Assembly (NCBI RefSeq): GCF_964275005.1
Contig: NC_092706.1
Location: forward strand, 3,291,113 to 3,355,112
From: Diadema setosum
Taxonomy: Eukaryota > Echinodermata > Echinoidea > Diadematoida > Diadematidae
Direction of reading: 5' to 3'
DNA: 64,000 nt
Both the position numbers and the translations under genes were made by a program. Below the pieces are notes generated by a model, which saw nothing but the letters and a program-made list of their open reading frames with translations, had not been told where the DNA came from and ran no database searches. The stretch's first letter is position 1. Each line of letters starts with the position of its first letter. Positions 12,209 through 24,395 of the stretch are shown here, piece after piece.

Positions 12209-12586
12209 AGGGATGGTACAGTATTGGTGGAGATGAGAATTGGGCTTTTAACTTTTTGCGATATACCAAGAAAGTATAAGTACAGAGCATACCATTTTAG
12301 AAGAGGAATTCAAAGTTTGATGAAAATCGGGTTTGGAATGACTGAAACATCCAAAAACAAAGTAAAACAAAGCGATCGTAATAAAAGGTTGGTCCCACAC
12401 TTTTAGAATTGCCCTATTTTGGATATCTCAGCCATTTCATTTAAACCAATTTTTATCAAATAAACGTTGAATTCCTCATGGAATGGTAAACATGCTCTTT
12501 AATATTTCATAAGAGGTTTCTCATTATCTCACCAAAAATTTTTAGAAAACCTGAAATTAGGTCTCAACCAAAACTATACGATCCCT
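12209..12586. mobile_element. TTAA-flanked foldback element, copy 1
   Basis: 378 bp bounded by TTAA (12205-12208 and 12587-12590), starting AGGGATGGTACAG and ending CGATCCCT. The two halves are imperfect reverse complements over almost the whole length (for example CCAAAAACAAAGTAAAAC in the left half against TTTTGGATATCTCAGCCA in the right). No coding. TTAA duplications are made by piggyBac and Kolobok transposons; the AGGG start fits Kolobok better (inference). Confidence 0.8.
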
Positions 12587-12590
12587 TTAA

Positions 12591-13444
12591 AGCTTTTGAC
12601 TAGAGAGAGCGCTCATACAGTACAGTTTTGTATCCAGATACACGAGTAATACAGTGTATGCCAGCATTCCTCAGTGATTATTGTGTGGGTCTCTACTCAT
12701 GTGGACTTATCTCCGAAGTGTGCCTCTACTGAAGTGGACAATGGTGGAGCCAGCGCTGCTACAATTGTACAGTCACATGTGTGATGATCACTGAAGCAAG
12801 GAAAGGGTGTCTGTGCACCCGGTATTGTTGAGGCGCGACATGAGGTCTGTATTTGACAAGTTGTAACCCCTATTGTCCACTCTGTCAACATACACCTGGA
12901 CTACAAAAAGAGAGAGGGCGATAGGGAGTCCTACACTTCCACATTATGACCCACCCCCACTCGTCAGTTCTCTTTTGACAAGGAACTGATCTTACAATCA
13001 TATTAAGGCGACTGTGAAGAGTACCTGGAGATCTGCTTGAATGGGCGGGCTATCACTAAAAACTTTCTCTGCTCTTTTCGCTCTATATCGCGAAAGCACA
13101 TACCGATGGTTGTCGCCCCATCAACCACCTCAATCAGCAGGCACGCATGAAGTACCGGTACCCAAACCCTGGACTTTTTCATGTGGTATGACACAAGGGG
13201 TATGTCTCTTTGAAACAAGGAATTTATACATTTTTTAACACAGCAATTACGTATTTCAAGCTCTGTGTTCATGCAGTGATACTTCTACCTTCTTTACTGC
13301 TGAGTAGATCATACAAGTACGATTGTACATCTCTCTTTGCAATTGCGTGAGAAAGATGACCATGCTTGGAGCATTGTATTTTATAACGGCAACAGTAGTA
13401 GTAATAGGAAAGCATTGGTAATAAACAAAGTAGTAAATGTTGTA
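12591..13444. other. No gene recognised
   Basis: Mixed-composition sequence without a supported exon. Short ORFs on both strands lack recognisable domains. Confidence 0.35.
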
Positions 13445-13606
13445 CTGTAAAACATATATTCGCGGCATGAAATTTTCGCGAACTGCCACTGGCGTTCAAT
13501 GCATACAGTGTAGACAAGAACTCTCGCGTGCATTTTGATTTCGCAAATCTTGGCGCTCGCGAAATTCACGAAATTAAAATGCACACGAACATTCCTCGTT
13601 TTACAG
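13445..13606 (+). mobile_element. TA-flanked MITE, CTGTAAAAC ends, copy A
   Basis: Ends CTGTAAAAC and GTTTTACAG with TA on both sides (13443-13444, 13607-13608). The interior includes TCGCGGCATGAAATTTTCGC and GTGCATTTTGATTTCGCA. The same element lies at 24231-24395 in the opposite orientation. Likely a Tc1/mariner-type non-autonomous element. Confidence 0.75.
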
Positions 13607-13649
13607 TATTTAAGTGACAGCTGTAGTAATGTACCGGTAGTTGCAGCAA

Positions 13650-13680
13650 AACTGGTGGTGGTGGTGGTGGTGATGGTAGT
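13650..13680. repeat. (GGT)n microsatellite
   Basis: About seven GGT triplets followed by GAT/GGT. Confidence 0.85.
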
Positions 13681-13899
13681 GTTAACAATGCTATTGATAA
13701 AATGGTAGTGGTAAAAAAGCTTGTTGTGAAGTAGAAGCTGTGGAGGCAAAACAACCAGTTGCAATTCAGACACAGGTAATGGTTTTCATGTGGAGCTTAT
13801 GTTGCACAAGTAGCAAAATAGCATGTATACTAAAATGAATTGTCCACACAGGCATACATTATTGTATCTTTACATCCACTGATAATTCACACTGTAACT

Positions 13900-14120
13900 C
13901 ACCGAATTCTCGCGACCGGGAGGCTACGTCTTCCATTCTCATGCCGCCGAGGGCAGCTGCAGGGCGGGGGATTTTGAGGAGGTGGAGCCGGCTGGGTGAA
14001 GCGCTGCCATGTTTCCTTGAGCTTGTCGGAGGCGAACATCATCTCGGGACTAGTTGATATGGCTGCCGTTTAGTCCCGTGTATTGATATCCACGTGTGTA
14101 TGTGTGCTATTCGTGACAGG
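13900..14120 (+). promoter_or_regulatory. Candidate promoter / 5' UTR exon, possibly of RNF41
   Basis: A GC- and CpG-richer block stands out from its AT-rich surroundings. It contains GATATGGCTGCCG, resembling the YY1 site often found just downstream of start sites, and ends with ACAGG followed by GTAAGT at 14121, a strong splice donor. No long ORF, so a non-coding first exon fits. The next + strand coding exon is RNF41, about 13.8 kb away, so assignment to it is an inference. The transcription start within the block is not known. Confidence 0.35.
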
Positions 14121-14129
14121 GTAAGTGGT

Positions 14130-16044
14130 CCACACATTCAAGTGTCCTGTCTGATCAGATATTTTTCCTTGCAGCAACTTGTGGAATACCTTGCCTGGTC
14201 TGTGATGTGGCAGAGTGGATTTAAAGGTGTACAGATTATCACGTTTTCTACCAATCTAATTGCATGAGCCGAGAACTTGTAATGCCAATTTTCAGATACA
14301 ACCCTTTTGTCTTACAGGTAACAGCATGGATGTAATGTTGTTAGGTTGAGGACAGGTTGAAGCAGTAGTTCTATCAAAAGGTGTACTCATAGAGAGAGGA
14401 TGGAGTTTATGCTGAAATACATTGAAATCCGGATGTCAATCACAGGTTCTGGCTTGCTGTCCACACTTCTCAACACAACAGCCACAATCTGGTTGACGAA
14501 TACCCCTCATTCTTCAAATTTGCACAGGTAATCTGATGACTCTTCCACAGAATTTACTTCTCATTGGATATGATTTGTCAGAAATCTATTCTGAGTTTTG
14601 CCGACAAGAGTTCTTCATGCAGACTCTATGACGATGGTGCGTCAGCTCGCTTGGCTAGACCTCAAGTGTTCTTTTGCTAGAGGGAGAGTGATCATTGGGG
14701 TGATGGTTGGAGTTTGCTGTGAACTTGGTATCAAACTCCCTTCCGGCAGGAAAGTCACCCCGACAGGAGTGAGAATATGACCAAAAAAGAAAGACCTAAT
14801 CAGAGCTGTTTCTTGCCAGTCAACCATCTAGCCAGTCACCAGTGAGGTCGTCTGCTTGAACACTGCGATGGCCCTTGGCCTGTGAGACGAGTGATTCACA
14901 GTGCACGTACAGCGTCTCCACGGCTGCGTCGCGATCGCTATCTTGACGATTTACAAGGATCCCTGGGCAGGAGGAGAAGTTGAGGGGCCCTTATGACAGT
15001 GCATGAAATCTACCCATCCCTCGACAACATCCGTTCATACAATGTGCTAATGTCATCTTGGGGTTGTCGTCACTGCTGTCCTATCTCTGTGTACTTTTGA
15101 AAGGCATCACGTGCGTTTGAGAAAAACCTAGATGATCGCCAAGGTAATTATCTCACCTCTTCACTCAAAATACGATGTGCTTCTACCTTGGATAAAGATG
15201 CATGTGGAGCAGCTGCTTGAATGTTCGAGATATCAGTCACATTGAATCTGTCTCTGTTTGAAGAGATGTCGACCCAGTGATTTCTGTATCGTCTTTTCCC
15301 AAATGTTACCCTGATGAAAGGATGTTCTAGCTGCTTCTGAAGTTCACTGTGCCTGTGACTCACCAGAGCAAAAAATAGCTCAGTCTCTGGAATACAGCCA
15401 TCATGCCAGTGTGTGCCTGCGCAGACGACAATGTATCAGCCTTGAGGGATTATTTTTGGCTCTTTGAGAGTTTGTTTAATTAGGACCAGCTTGTCGGGTC
15501 TTAATGTTGTGAAAACCCCTCTCCTTGAGGTCGGAGAAAGGGTCTGTCGCAAAGCATTTATAGGTGGGAAGATTCGGGATTTGGGAGGAATCCCGATTCG
15601 GGATACAGGATTACAACGACCATACCAGATTACTTCATACCAGCTATCATTTCTGTAGTTAGACATTGAAGAGAAGTCCCCTGTTTGTACGTTCATTTGA
15701 AAATGTATGTTGAGATGACTTTGTACAAAAAAAAACAAAAACAACAACAAACAATCTTTGAATCATTGGAAAGTAGCTGTATATTCACCCTGAGTTCTAG
15801 AAAATGCATTGCTGTACATTGTAGGTTGTCGTAGGTGAACAAATAAGGACAAAACTTCATGCCCTCATGACACTTGATGATGAGATAGAAAATGTATCTG
15901 ACCAAAGTGATTCTAGATTGATCTTTTTTGGTGCACAGGTGATTTAAGTGTCCACTTAACGTCTTGAAAATTTTAGGGGATTATATTTTAACTCAAATCC
16001 AAGTAGGTCTTCATTACATATAAGACATAGCTTTAATGTGAAAC
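14130..16044. other. No exon recognised
   Basis: Probably intron or intergenic. The - strand ORF at 15436-15750 (104 aa) has no recognisable domain. Donor-like and acceptor-like words occur but cannot be tied to coding sequence. Confidence 0.35.
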
Positions 16045-16251
16045 GTGACCAAAACGGCACAACATTTGCTCTGGTCTTATTTTCTCCAAGGACATTGGGC
16101 TAGAGTTGTGTTAGGGTTTAGGTTTAGTTTGTTGTGAGGATTAGGATTAGGGTTAGGCTTATGTTTTTGGGTAGGTCTTATGTTTGGCTTAGTAGCGTGC
16201 AGAAATTTCATAGGAGCAATTTTCGCAGGAGCAAATGTCATGAAAATGACC
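16045..16251. mobile_element. MITE with telomere-like interior, copy 1
   Basis: The left end contains GTGACC...ACAACATTTGCTC and the right end GAGCAAATGTCATG...GACC in inverted orientation. The interior has TTAGGGTTTAGG / GGATTAGGGTTAGG words. Two more copies lie at 52187-52396 and 56743-56936 in reverse orientation. Diverged. Confidence 0.6.
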
Positions 16252-16759
16252 AACACACAACTTAGATTGCAGTAGTTGTCTCTATTACTGTTGGATTCCG
16301 TGACTCGGTGACAGTAGATGAGATGCAGAACTGGCTTTTGAATTACAAAGGGATGACAGGTGCTCTCACAATGCCAGCAAAGTGAAGTATTTTAAGTACG
16401 ATTTTCCAAACATTTTCCAACCGTACCTTCATTGCAAAGTCATGAAAGTCCAGTCTTCTGCGACACAACCCCCCCCCCCCCTCCTCAAACAAAAGGAGTT
16501 ACATTCTGGCAAAAGTTTGATAAGTTTAGTTCTCCGCATGTTTGCTGAAACAACCCTGTGACTGGCTGTGGCTGACAACAGAAGATTACATCAGTAGTAC
16601 CAAGATTGCTTGCAGGTAAAATCACAAGTACATTGTTTGTTGTGACCATGCATGTACCATACAAAATTGTAGCTGATGGCAAATGAGATCACAAGAAATA
16701 AACAGGAAGTTATGCCACACTGTCATTATCACTATTCATTATATTCCCTGTAAGATAAG

Positions 16760-16928
16760 GGCCCCGTTGCATAAAAGTTACTATTGTGGTAACTTTGCCA
16801 TCTAATGGTAACTACCATGGTAACTACCATGGTAACAATATTCAACAGTCAATCAAAATCAAGAATTCCATGGAAGTTACCATTTGATGGCAAAGTTACC
16901 ACAATAGTAACTTTTATGCAACGGGGCC
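16760..16928. mobile_element. MITE, GGCCCCGTTGCATAAAAG ends
   Basis: Terminal inverted repeats of more than 40 bp are essentially perfect (GGCCCCGTTGCATAAAAGTT, then ACTATTGTGGTAACTTTGCC, at the left; the same reversed at the right). AAG on both sides could be a 3-bp target-site duplication. The centre holds tandem GGTAACTACCAT words. The end sequence and 3-bp duplication suggest a PIF/Harbinger-like MITE (inference). Confidence 0.8.
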
Positions 16929-18498
16929 AAGCTGGATCAAGACAATACCATAATACTGTGACTGAAAGGGGATTGCACTATCACTTTTTATGGGCTAAGT
17001 ATACTTGTAATGCTGATAGCTGAGAAGTGGTGTAGTTGAATTCATATCAAAGTTTTGCATATCTCCACACAAGTACATTTAGTGCTTTCGGTTTCTGAAA
17101 AGTTTTGTCGACTACTATTCAAATGCAGACAGTGTTACAGATCTATAGATTCTTTCTGCTAAAAGCAAACTTGTGCTCAAAGTGTAGGATGATCTGATTA
17201 TCTGTTACCAGCAATTAACATGCTTAACATGTTATGAAGATCTAGAACCTTGTCACTTATTTCAGTGCATTGTGTATCAGTTTGTACGTAGAGTTTGCTT
17301 TTATAGTTGATCATGTGCCCATCATCGTTTCTGGGAGTTATTTCAAAAATTGATTATAAGGATGTATATGCTCTCCATGCAAAATTTTAGTGAATATAAT
17401 AATGATTCCCTTCGATAGTGCCTTTGAACAGTCTTTTGTGTTCTCTGGCTATGAGTTTTCAGTGGTGGCTTTCTAAGGCAGAGCCGGGATTTGCCGCAGT
17501 GATTGGCATGAACTTGACATCGTTCCTGCTGTGTTGACGGTGTGATTTATAGCACGTTTGTCATGTCATCTTCCCCGAGACACGAGACACCCACCGCCAT
17601 TTCTCTCTCCATTTGGACAGGAAATGGGTGGTAATAGGCAGTCTGACATGGCAAGTAGGGGGAAATAGAGACTCTTTAAGCAGACAGACAGGGCTTGTAG
17701 ACGTGGAAGACTGATGCAGCAGGTATTTAAACATTCAAAGTGCCCCCTCGTGCCCATCTTTGTTGTTATCTATTTGTGTTGGGGTTGTTTTTCTTTATGT
17801 TTCAGGCTGTTAGAAAGTAAAAAACAAATAAACAAACACACACACACACACAAAAAAAAACCTCCCTGCTGGTTTAAAAAGACCAGTAAGTGAATATGGT
17901 ATGTAATGCATTTTACTTCAATGCCCAAAATGCATTGCTTGTCTGTAAAGTTAGAGGAAAGTTGGGGGCAAGAATGTTTGAAGAGTCCTCCTTTGAGGTT
18001 TGGCTGTGGATGGGTCTTGCAAGCAGAATGTCCATGACACCAGACTGAATTTGATTTGTCGCTTGCCTACAATAAGACTGTGAACACAAACTCTTCTTGA
18101 AGTAGATTGGTTGACTTCTCAAAAGACTTCCTTTGTCTGCATTGAGGTTAATTATCTTTTTTTTTTTTGAGAAATAATGGATGGCTTTCATAGCTGGAGA
18201 AGGATAAGTTATAAATTTGGACAAAGTCTGAGAGGTAAGTGGTTTATTCAAATTCAGGGTGAATAGATTCAAGGAATGGGGGGGGGGGATGAATGTCTCG
18301 TTCTTGGCTGAACAAGGGATGACTTGGGTGCCCCATCTGAGGAAGCGACAATTTATTAGCAATTTTATCACATGAGTGTTGTCAAAAATACGCCAGCTGT
18401 GAAGTCGCCTGATACTGTGAAGTCAGTGAGCAGGATGTGTGATGGTTGCGTCCCCGTCCTCCTGTGACCTCTTGCTATTAAATCAAATACTGTGTAAA
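16929..18498. other. No gene recognised
   Basis: AT-rich sequence with (CA)n near 17837 and a T run near 18160. A 152-codon - strand ORF (17913-18371) has no recognisable domain and is probably chance. Confidence 0.35.
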
Positions 18499-18873
18499 CA
18501 GAGATGCCAAGTTCAAAAAACTTTTATGAGTGAGATTTTTATGACTCGGCGTCTCGGCGCTCGCGCGCATGCGCACGCGAACGAGGAGGGTGTCCCTCTC
18601 CCATGGTAGGGAGCTTTTTTAAATTATTAACTCTTAATGATGCGATCTGGTGCATACTTTAAGTGACTATTTTTTACTAATTTTGAAAGGCAAAAGGGAA
18701 ATATACCTTCAATTGCAACTATCACTCTAATCCTTTAAGCTATGCTTCTTATTTTTGGCCCAAATTGCAGACTTCACCAGATGCGTGAGAAAAATGGGTG
18801 CCATGAGTGAGATCGTGAGACAGACCCTAAATGCTTGAGTCTCACGCAGAATGCGTGAGACTTGGTAGCTCTG
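18499..18873. mobile_element. hAT-like MITE (CAGAGMTRCCAAGT ends)
   Basis: The left end CAGAGATGCCAAGT and the right end (reverse complement CAGAGCTACCAAGT) are flanked by TGTAAA on both sides (18493-18498, 18874-18879). The interior has CTCACGC-type words shared with the 9400-9891 element. 375 bp, non-coding. Confidence 0.7.
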
Positions 18874-18961
18874 TGTAAAATGTTGTAGTGACCATTTCTC
18901 TGTTAGTCTTGCTTCCAAGACTGCTCAGTATTTTTTTTCCTTCAGGATTCTTCCACTTTGA

Positions 18962-19741
18962 AGGAATGGTATAGCTTTAGTTGAGATGGGGATTCAGATT
19001 TTAAAGGATGGTACAGTATTGGTGGAGATGAGAATTGGGCTTTTAACTTTTTGCGAGATACCAAGAAAACACTTATGATATAATACAGAGCATATCATTT
19101 TAAGAGGAATTCAAAGTGTATTTGATGAAAATCGGGTTTGGAATGACTGAAACATCCAAAAACAAAGTAAAACAAAGCGATTGTAATAAAGTGTGGGTCC
19201 CGCACTTTATTAGAATTTGCTCTTTTTTTTTGTGGATATCTCAGCCATTTCAAAACCAATGTTCATCAAATAAATGTTGAATTCCTCATAGAATTACATG
19301 CTGTTTCATATTTCATAAGAGGTTTCTCATTATCTCACCAAAAAAAAATGTGAGAAACCTGAAATTAGGTCGCAACCAAAACCATACGATCCCTTTAACC
19401 TTTTTGGAGATAATCAGAAACCACTCCTGAAATATTAAAGAGCACACAATTCTAAGAAGTTCTAATTAAAAGTTTTACTTGATGGACATTGGTATTGAAA
19501 TGGCTGAGATATCAAAACGTGAAGCAAAACAAAGTGGTCCTAATAAAAGGGGGGACCCACCTTTATCAGGACCTCTGTTTCTGGATATCTCAGCTATTTC
19601 AAAACTGATTTGTGTCAAATAAACTTTGAATTCCTCAATTAGAATTGTATGCTCTTTAATATTTCATGTAAGAAATTTCTAATTATCTCGTAAAAATTTA
19701 GAGCCTGAATTCCCATCTCAACCAAAACTATACTATCCCTT
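18962..19741. mobile_element. TTAA foldback element, copy 2 (outer, interrupted)
   Basis: An older copy starting AGGAATGGTATAG and ending CTATACTATCCCT. It is split by the younger copy at 19005-19394. Removing that insert and one TTAA restores the family consensus GATTCAGATTTTAAC-TTTTT at the junction. Confidence 0.75.
19005..19394. mobile_element. TTAA foldback element, copy 3 (nested in copy 2)
   Basis: 390 bp flanked by TTAA (19001-19004, 19395-19398), AGGATGGTACAG at the left and TACGATCCCT at the right. The flanks together make a normal family interior, so this is a clean insertion with a 4-bp TTAA duplication. Confidence 0.85.
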
Positions 19742-19744
19742 TTA

Positions 19745-21923
19745 AAAAGGGCGTGATGATGATTGTAAGAATAAATGAAAAGAACCCCCACAGGGTTCTA
19801 GCCAACATGAATGCAATACTCTTAAGAGACTAATGTGCATGAATGTGGCACAGCAATGGTTGTTTTGAAACTGATGGAGTTGTTTGTCATTTAGTATTGA
19901 AGCAGGATCACCTTGCTGAATATCAAGGAAGGAGGAAGGATTTCATGTATCAAGTGGTTTTGTAGATTGGGTGTGGGTTGGAATGATACAGCTATATTTA
20001 TAACCAACTTCTTATTTCCTTTACAAGTTTGTTGTCAGTTTATGGTGCGATGTGGGAGGGATGGCCATGTAGGAAGCTGAAAACATTTGGTTCTTCTGTC
20101 AATTACCATATCAGATTTTCTCTTTGCTGCAAAGAGTGATATTCAACTTAGATTACATGTGGGCAGCTTCTTCCTTTCGGGATGACATAATGGGATGGAT
20201 GTACTTGATGTGGATGTGGTGACAATTTCGAATCAATGGTATGCAACTTTTTGATAGCCGTGATACGTACGGTGCAATTCATAGAACTCGCTCTTCGCTG
20301 CTCGTACACCGATCGCAGCTCCATCAGCTAGGATGGCCCAATAGCCTTTCCTTGACAGATCTAAGGCCTTCCTGTGTGGCTGCTGTAGCTTTTACTTCCT
20401 GTTGTTTCCACGGTTTTGTGGTGGTCAGTCTAAAATAAGCCTAATACTAGTAGAGTGCTGAGCGAAAAAAAGAAGAAGATATGATACTTCTTCCTCCCCA
20501 TCCCTGAAGGTATATGTAGCATGTGATGATGGCAGACGTTTGACCAGACATTTGTGTGGTTTTTTTTTTTAGCAAAAGTGAAATCAGATCAAACTTCTGA
20601 CTTTATCTCATTGAAATCGTATTACATTAGTTTATACATTTGACTACTGAAACACATGAGCAGCACCCTGTATGGATCTCTCATCTGGTATGGTTGTCCT
20701 TGTACCATATCTAGTATGTGTGGGGTTTTTTTCCGTCTAATTTTGTCATCCAACAGAAGGATTCATGGTTTTGAAATGAATCAATTATATGGTTTCCCAG
20801 AAGAACATGTACAATTAGCACACGTGGCACACATGAAACTATTTTTTAATTCTAAGTGTATGCCTTGTACCCATTTGTTGGTAGTGTCCATTTATGAGTA
20901 ATTTATGGTCCACCGATGTGGACGAAAGGCCACGTGATGCTTGAATTTCAACAGCTAACGTGACAAAAAGTATGTGCAACTTAAAGAGTACTTTAAATAC
21001 AGTACATTGTGTGTCCTTTGCAATACCTTTATTTCTGGAAACGAAGGCTGAAAACATTTGCTGCAGTCACACCATCACAAAGAGAGGGCCATAATGTAAT
21101 ACCGAATTGTTACATGTTTCCACCAGTGAAATAGACTTCTTTGAAATCTAGATTTTTTGGTTTTGTCCTTTTCAAATTGTATACCTTTGCAGTTGTCATC
21201 AATAGACTTGAAGGCAACCATGGAAGAAAGTAAATTCTTTAACTGCAGCCATATTAAAAATGGAGATCACCAAATGTAATAGCTGATGCTTAAAAGACAG
21301 TAATCCATAAGCATTTTGCTAAAAAAATGTGAAAGATAGACAAATAAAAGTATATCATAGTGCTGATGGCAAAATTGGAGTGTATGTGAAGCAGGGAAAG
21401 GAAAAGGAAAGACCTTTGAAGAAAAGAAAAGAAATACTCAACTTTTAAAGCATGGCCATATAGTTGTTTACAAGACACCTGTGGTTAGGAAGTCCTGGTC
21501 CCTATTGTTCAAGGGATTTAAGCAGGTTGTGTACTTGTTTGTATACGTGTGTATGCCCCTTCCGTTGAGTCATGTATTTTCTTTGGGTGGAGGAGAAGGG
21601 AAAGATTACGATGGTAAGTGCTACCAATCTTGTGATTTACAAAACAAATAATTAATGGCTGATTATTCGTATGTTTTGTCTTTATTGCTATAGTAGGACT
21701 GTCTTTTACTGTACATGTATGCTACAATGAACACTTAAAAATGTATAGCTCTGGAGGAAGATCACACAGTCGCATACAATGTATGTCTGAAAGTCCAAAT
21801 GCAGTGTTTCCAACCAAAAAATTTATTTCATGTATCAACGACACAATCCATTAAATTGACAAAATAATATAATGTGAAGACAGTTTTCCAATGGATATAC
21901 AGTACTGTAGACCCTGCATTTAA
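19745..21923. other. No gene recognised
   Basis: AT-rich non-coding DNA. A GC-richer patch at 20260-20400 has a 65-codon ORF without a recognisable domain. Confidence 0.35.
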
Positions 21924-22305
21924 AGGGTGTGTACAGCTCTGGTCGAGGTGAGGATTTAGCTTTTAACGTTTTGCAAGATATTAAGAAACCACTCTATGAG
22001 ATGTCAAAGAGCATGCAATTCTAAGGGGTATCAAAAGTTTTTTTGATGAAAATCGGTTTTGAAATGGCTGAGATATCAAAATACAAGGTGAAACAACCGA
22101 GATCCTAATAAAAGGCGTGGCCTGTCGCCTTTTATTATTATCACTTTTTGGGATATTTCAGCCATTTGAAAAACAATTTTTATCAAATAAATGTTGAATC
22201 CTTAGAATTACATGCTCTTTCATATTTCATAAGAGGCTTTTCATTATCTCACTTAGGAATGTTCAAAACATGAATCCCCACCTCAACCAGTGCTGTACAG
22301 TCCAT
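21924..22305. mobile_element. TTAA foldback element, copy 4
   Basis: 382 bp between TTAA at 21920-21923 and 22306-22309, with AGGGTGTGTACAGC at the left and GCTGTACAGTCCA at the right. Same interior plan as copy 1 (GAAATGGCTGAGATATC with GATATTTCAGCCATTT), but more diverged. Confidence 0.75.
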
Positions 22306-22309
22306 TTAA

Positions 22310-23571
22310 GCTGTGGATCATAGTGCATACAAACAGGCCATATTCACTTTTGAATAACTTTGATTTGCTTTAATAGAAAGCTGTACTTTGAATTTTAAAG
22401 AAAAAAAAATATGTGCAATTGCATTCGCATAAAATTTGTGTTTTGTTGTGCTTTGTGTGGTGTTTCAGTGCTTTCGTAGTGTTCGACTTCGCAGCCATCT
22501 TCCTCATAAGCTGTCCATCTTCTTGGAATTAAAGTGAGTCATGTAAATACATTTTCTACACCAAATGAAGCTCCTTCATGCTGCACACGGATGTTTTCTG
22601 TACCTTTGTCTGGTCACTGAAGGACAGATCTTTCGGACAATGGTCAGCTTGTAAGCCTCTTATTGTCAGCAGGGTAGGAGAATACAGCATGAGTTATGCC
22701 AGCTATGCAGACAATTGTGCGGAAAAACAAGGGCAAGGGAGAATTAAGCCAATGTTTGAAACCTGTCCTGCTCGCCCCTTGAAGGTAAATAGATGTTATG
22801 TAGGCCTACACTTGTGCATCACCCCTCTGCAAGCTCTTAAAAACTTCTGTTGAAGATTTGAAGTAGGCCTATAACCTGGACAGTGGTTGATGGGATTAAA
22901 GTGTGTCAGAGACCTATCAAAAGAGTTATGCTCTGTGCTTGTTCTTTTATTGTTCAGTGTTTTGGCTTTGTTTGTCTCAATTGTATGAACTATCTGATTG
23001 GACTACTCTTCTCGTCACGTACACATGGTAGACATCCACCTTCTGGTTGTCATATTCCTTGCTGTTCGGCTGGTAAGTACAGTCACTGTATGTGGTGCTC
23101 AGGAAAAATTATGATTCTACTCTAGGCGTAATGTGACTGCTGATATGAGGTCTATGTGCATTGGTTGTGTGAGTGAAAAGCATGTTTGAGTGTTCAAATG
23201 CAGGACATATGGATAAAGGGGAAAAAAAAGTACAGCGACAACTAATCCCTAAACTAAACAATACCTCACAAGGATCGAAGGTAGCAGGTTTTGTTATACA
23301 TGTATATTGTAGTTGAACCATACTTTTTATTTACTTATTTTTTCACTTCAACTTGATGGTCAGCTGTGTCTACTGCTTATTTCGTTTTCTGTTTTTGTTT
23401 TGTGATTGCTAGGGCCACAGTGTACACCCCCCCCCCCCCTGAAAAAAGGAACATTTAAAGGATAATGGTTTCCCAGCTAGGCGAATGTACCCATATATTC
23501 CATTTGCTTCAACAGCATAGTTTGGTTTGATACAATGGTACAATGGTAGCACTGCCCCCCCCCCCCCCCCC

Positions 23572-23602
<31 letters not shown>

Positions 23603-24230
23603 AGAAGAGAAATGACAAAAATAGACAAACAAGCAAATGGACAAAATTTCAGAATTGACAATTTGGCCTTTGAATGGATAAATCAGTGCTCTACAAGAGA
23701 AGAGTCAGTTGTTTGGATGCAGCGTAGCTGCAAGATCCTTTGTCTAGCTCAAGGTTCCGACAGTATGGGGAATAATGGTAATGTCGTTGTTTGTCTGTCT
23801 GCTTTTGTTTACATGTTTACCAGATGACACTTCAAACTTCATTTTGTGTGCCCGTGCGTGTTTATGCAATGTTGTGAGGTGACTAGTAGATGACTATTGA
23901 GTTTTTGTCTACTGCAAATGAAAGTGCAGTGAATGGTAGTGACTCGTATCTGGCAAAAGTTTGAAGATGGGGAAATACAAGTGTAGATCCTGTGCTAACT
24001 TGTACATGTAAGTCTCCCGAAATTTTTTGGAAGGTCATGATTGCCTTCCAGGGTTTATATTAAGCAATCATGCAATTTTTTTGTTGTTGTACAGATGACT
24101 TCACTTTTGCGGCTAGTTATGGTTGTAATTAATATGAAATATTGCAATGGTGTATTTGGTTAGTGATCCAGAAGGTACATGTACGTCGCCTCTTTGCAAG
24201 GTATCACTCAGCTGGTACAATTCTTCATTA
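22310..24230. other. No gene recognised; C(17)A(29) tract at 23555-23600
   Basis: AT-rich sequence with a C run at 23427-23439 and a long C-then-A tract (T-then-G on the - strand). The ORF at 22578-22853 (91 aa) has no recognisable domain. Confidence 0.35.
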
Positions 24231-24395
24231 TTGTAAAACGAGGAATGTTTGCGTGCATTTTGATTTCATGAATTTCGCGAGTGCCAATATTTGCAAAATT
24301 AAAATGCATGCAATAGTTCTTGTCTACACTATGTGCATTGAATGCCAGTGGCAAGTAGCGAAAATTTCATGCCGCGAATACATCATGTTTTACAG
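24231..24395 (-). mobile_element. TA-flanked MITE, CTGTAAAAC ends, copy B (inverted)
   Basis: Same family as 13445-13606, in the opposite orientation: TTGTAAAACGAGGAATGTTT at the left, CATGTTTTACAG at the right, TA flanks. The interior words (GTGCATTTTGATTTC, CATGCCGCGAATA) match copy A reversed. Confidence 0.75.

Noticed and set aside
17913-18371. 152-codon - strand ORF
   Set aside because: No domain, low-complexity Lys/Asn/Ser-rich composition, no splice or start context; likely chance.
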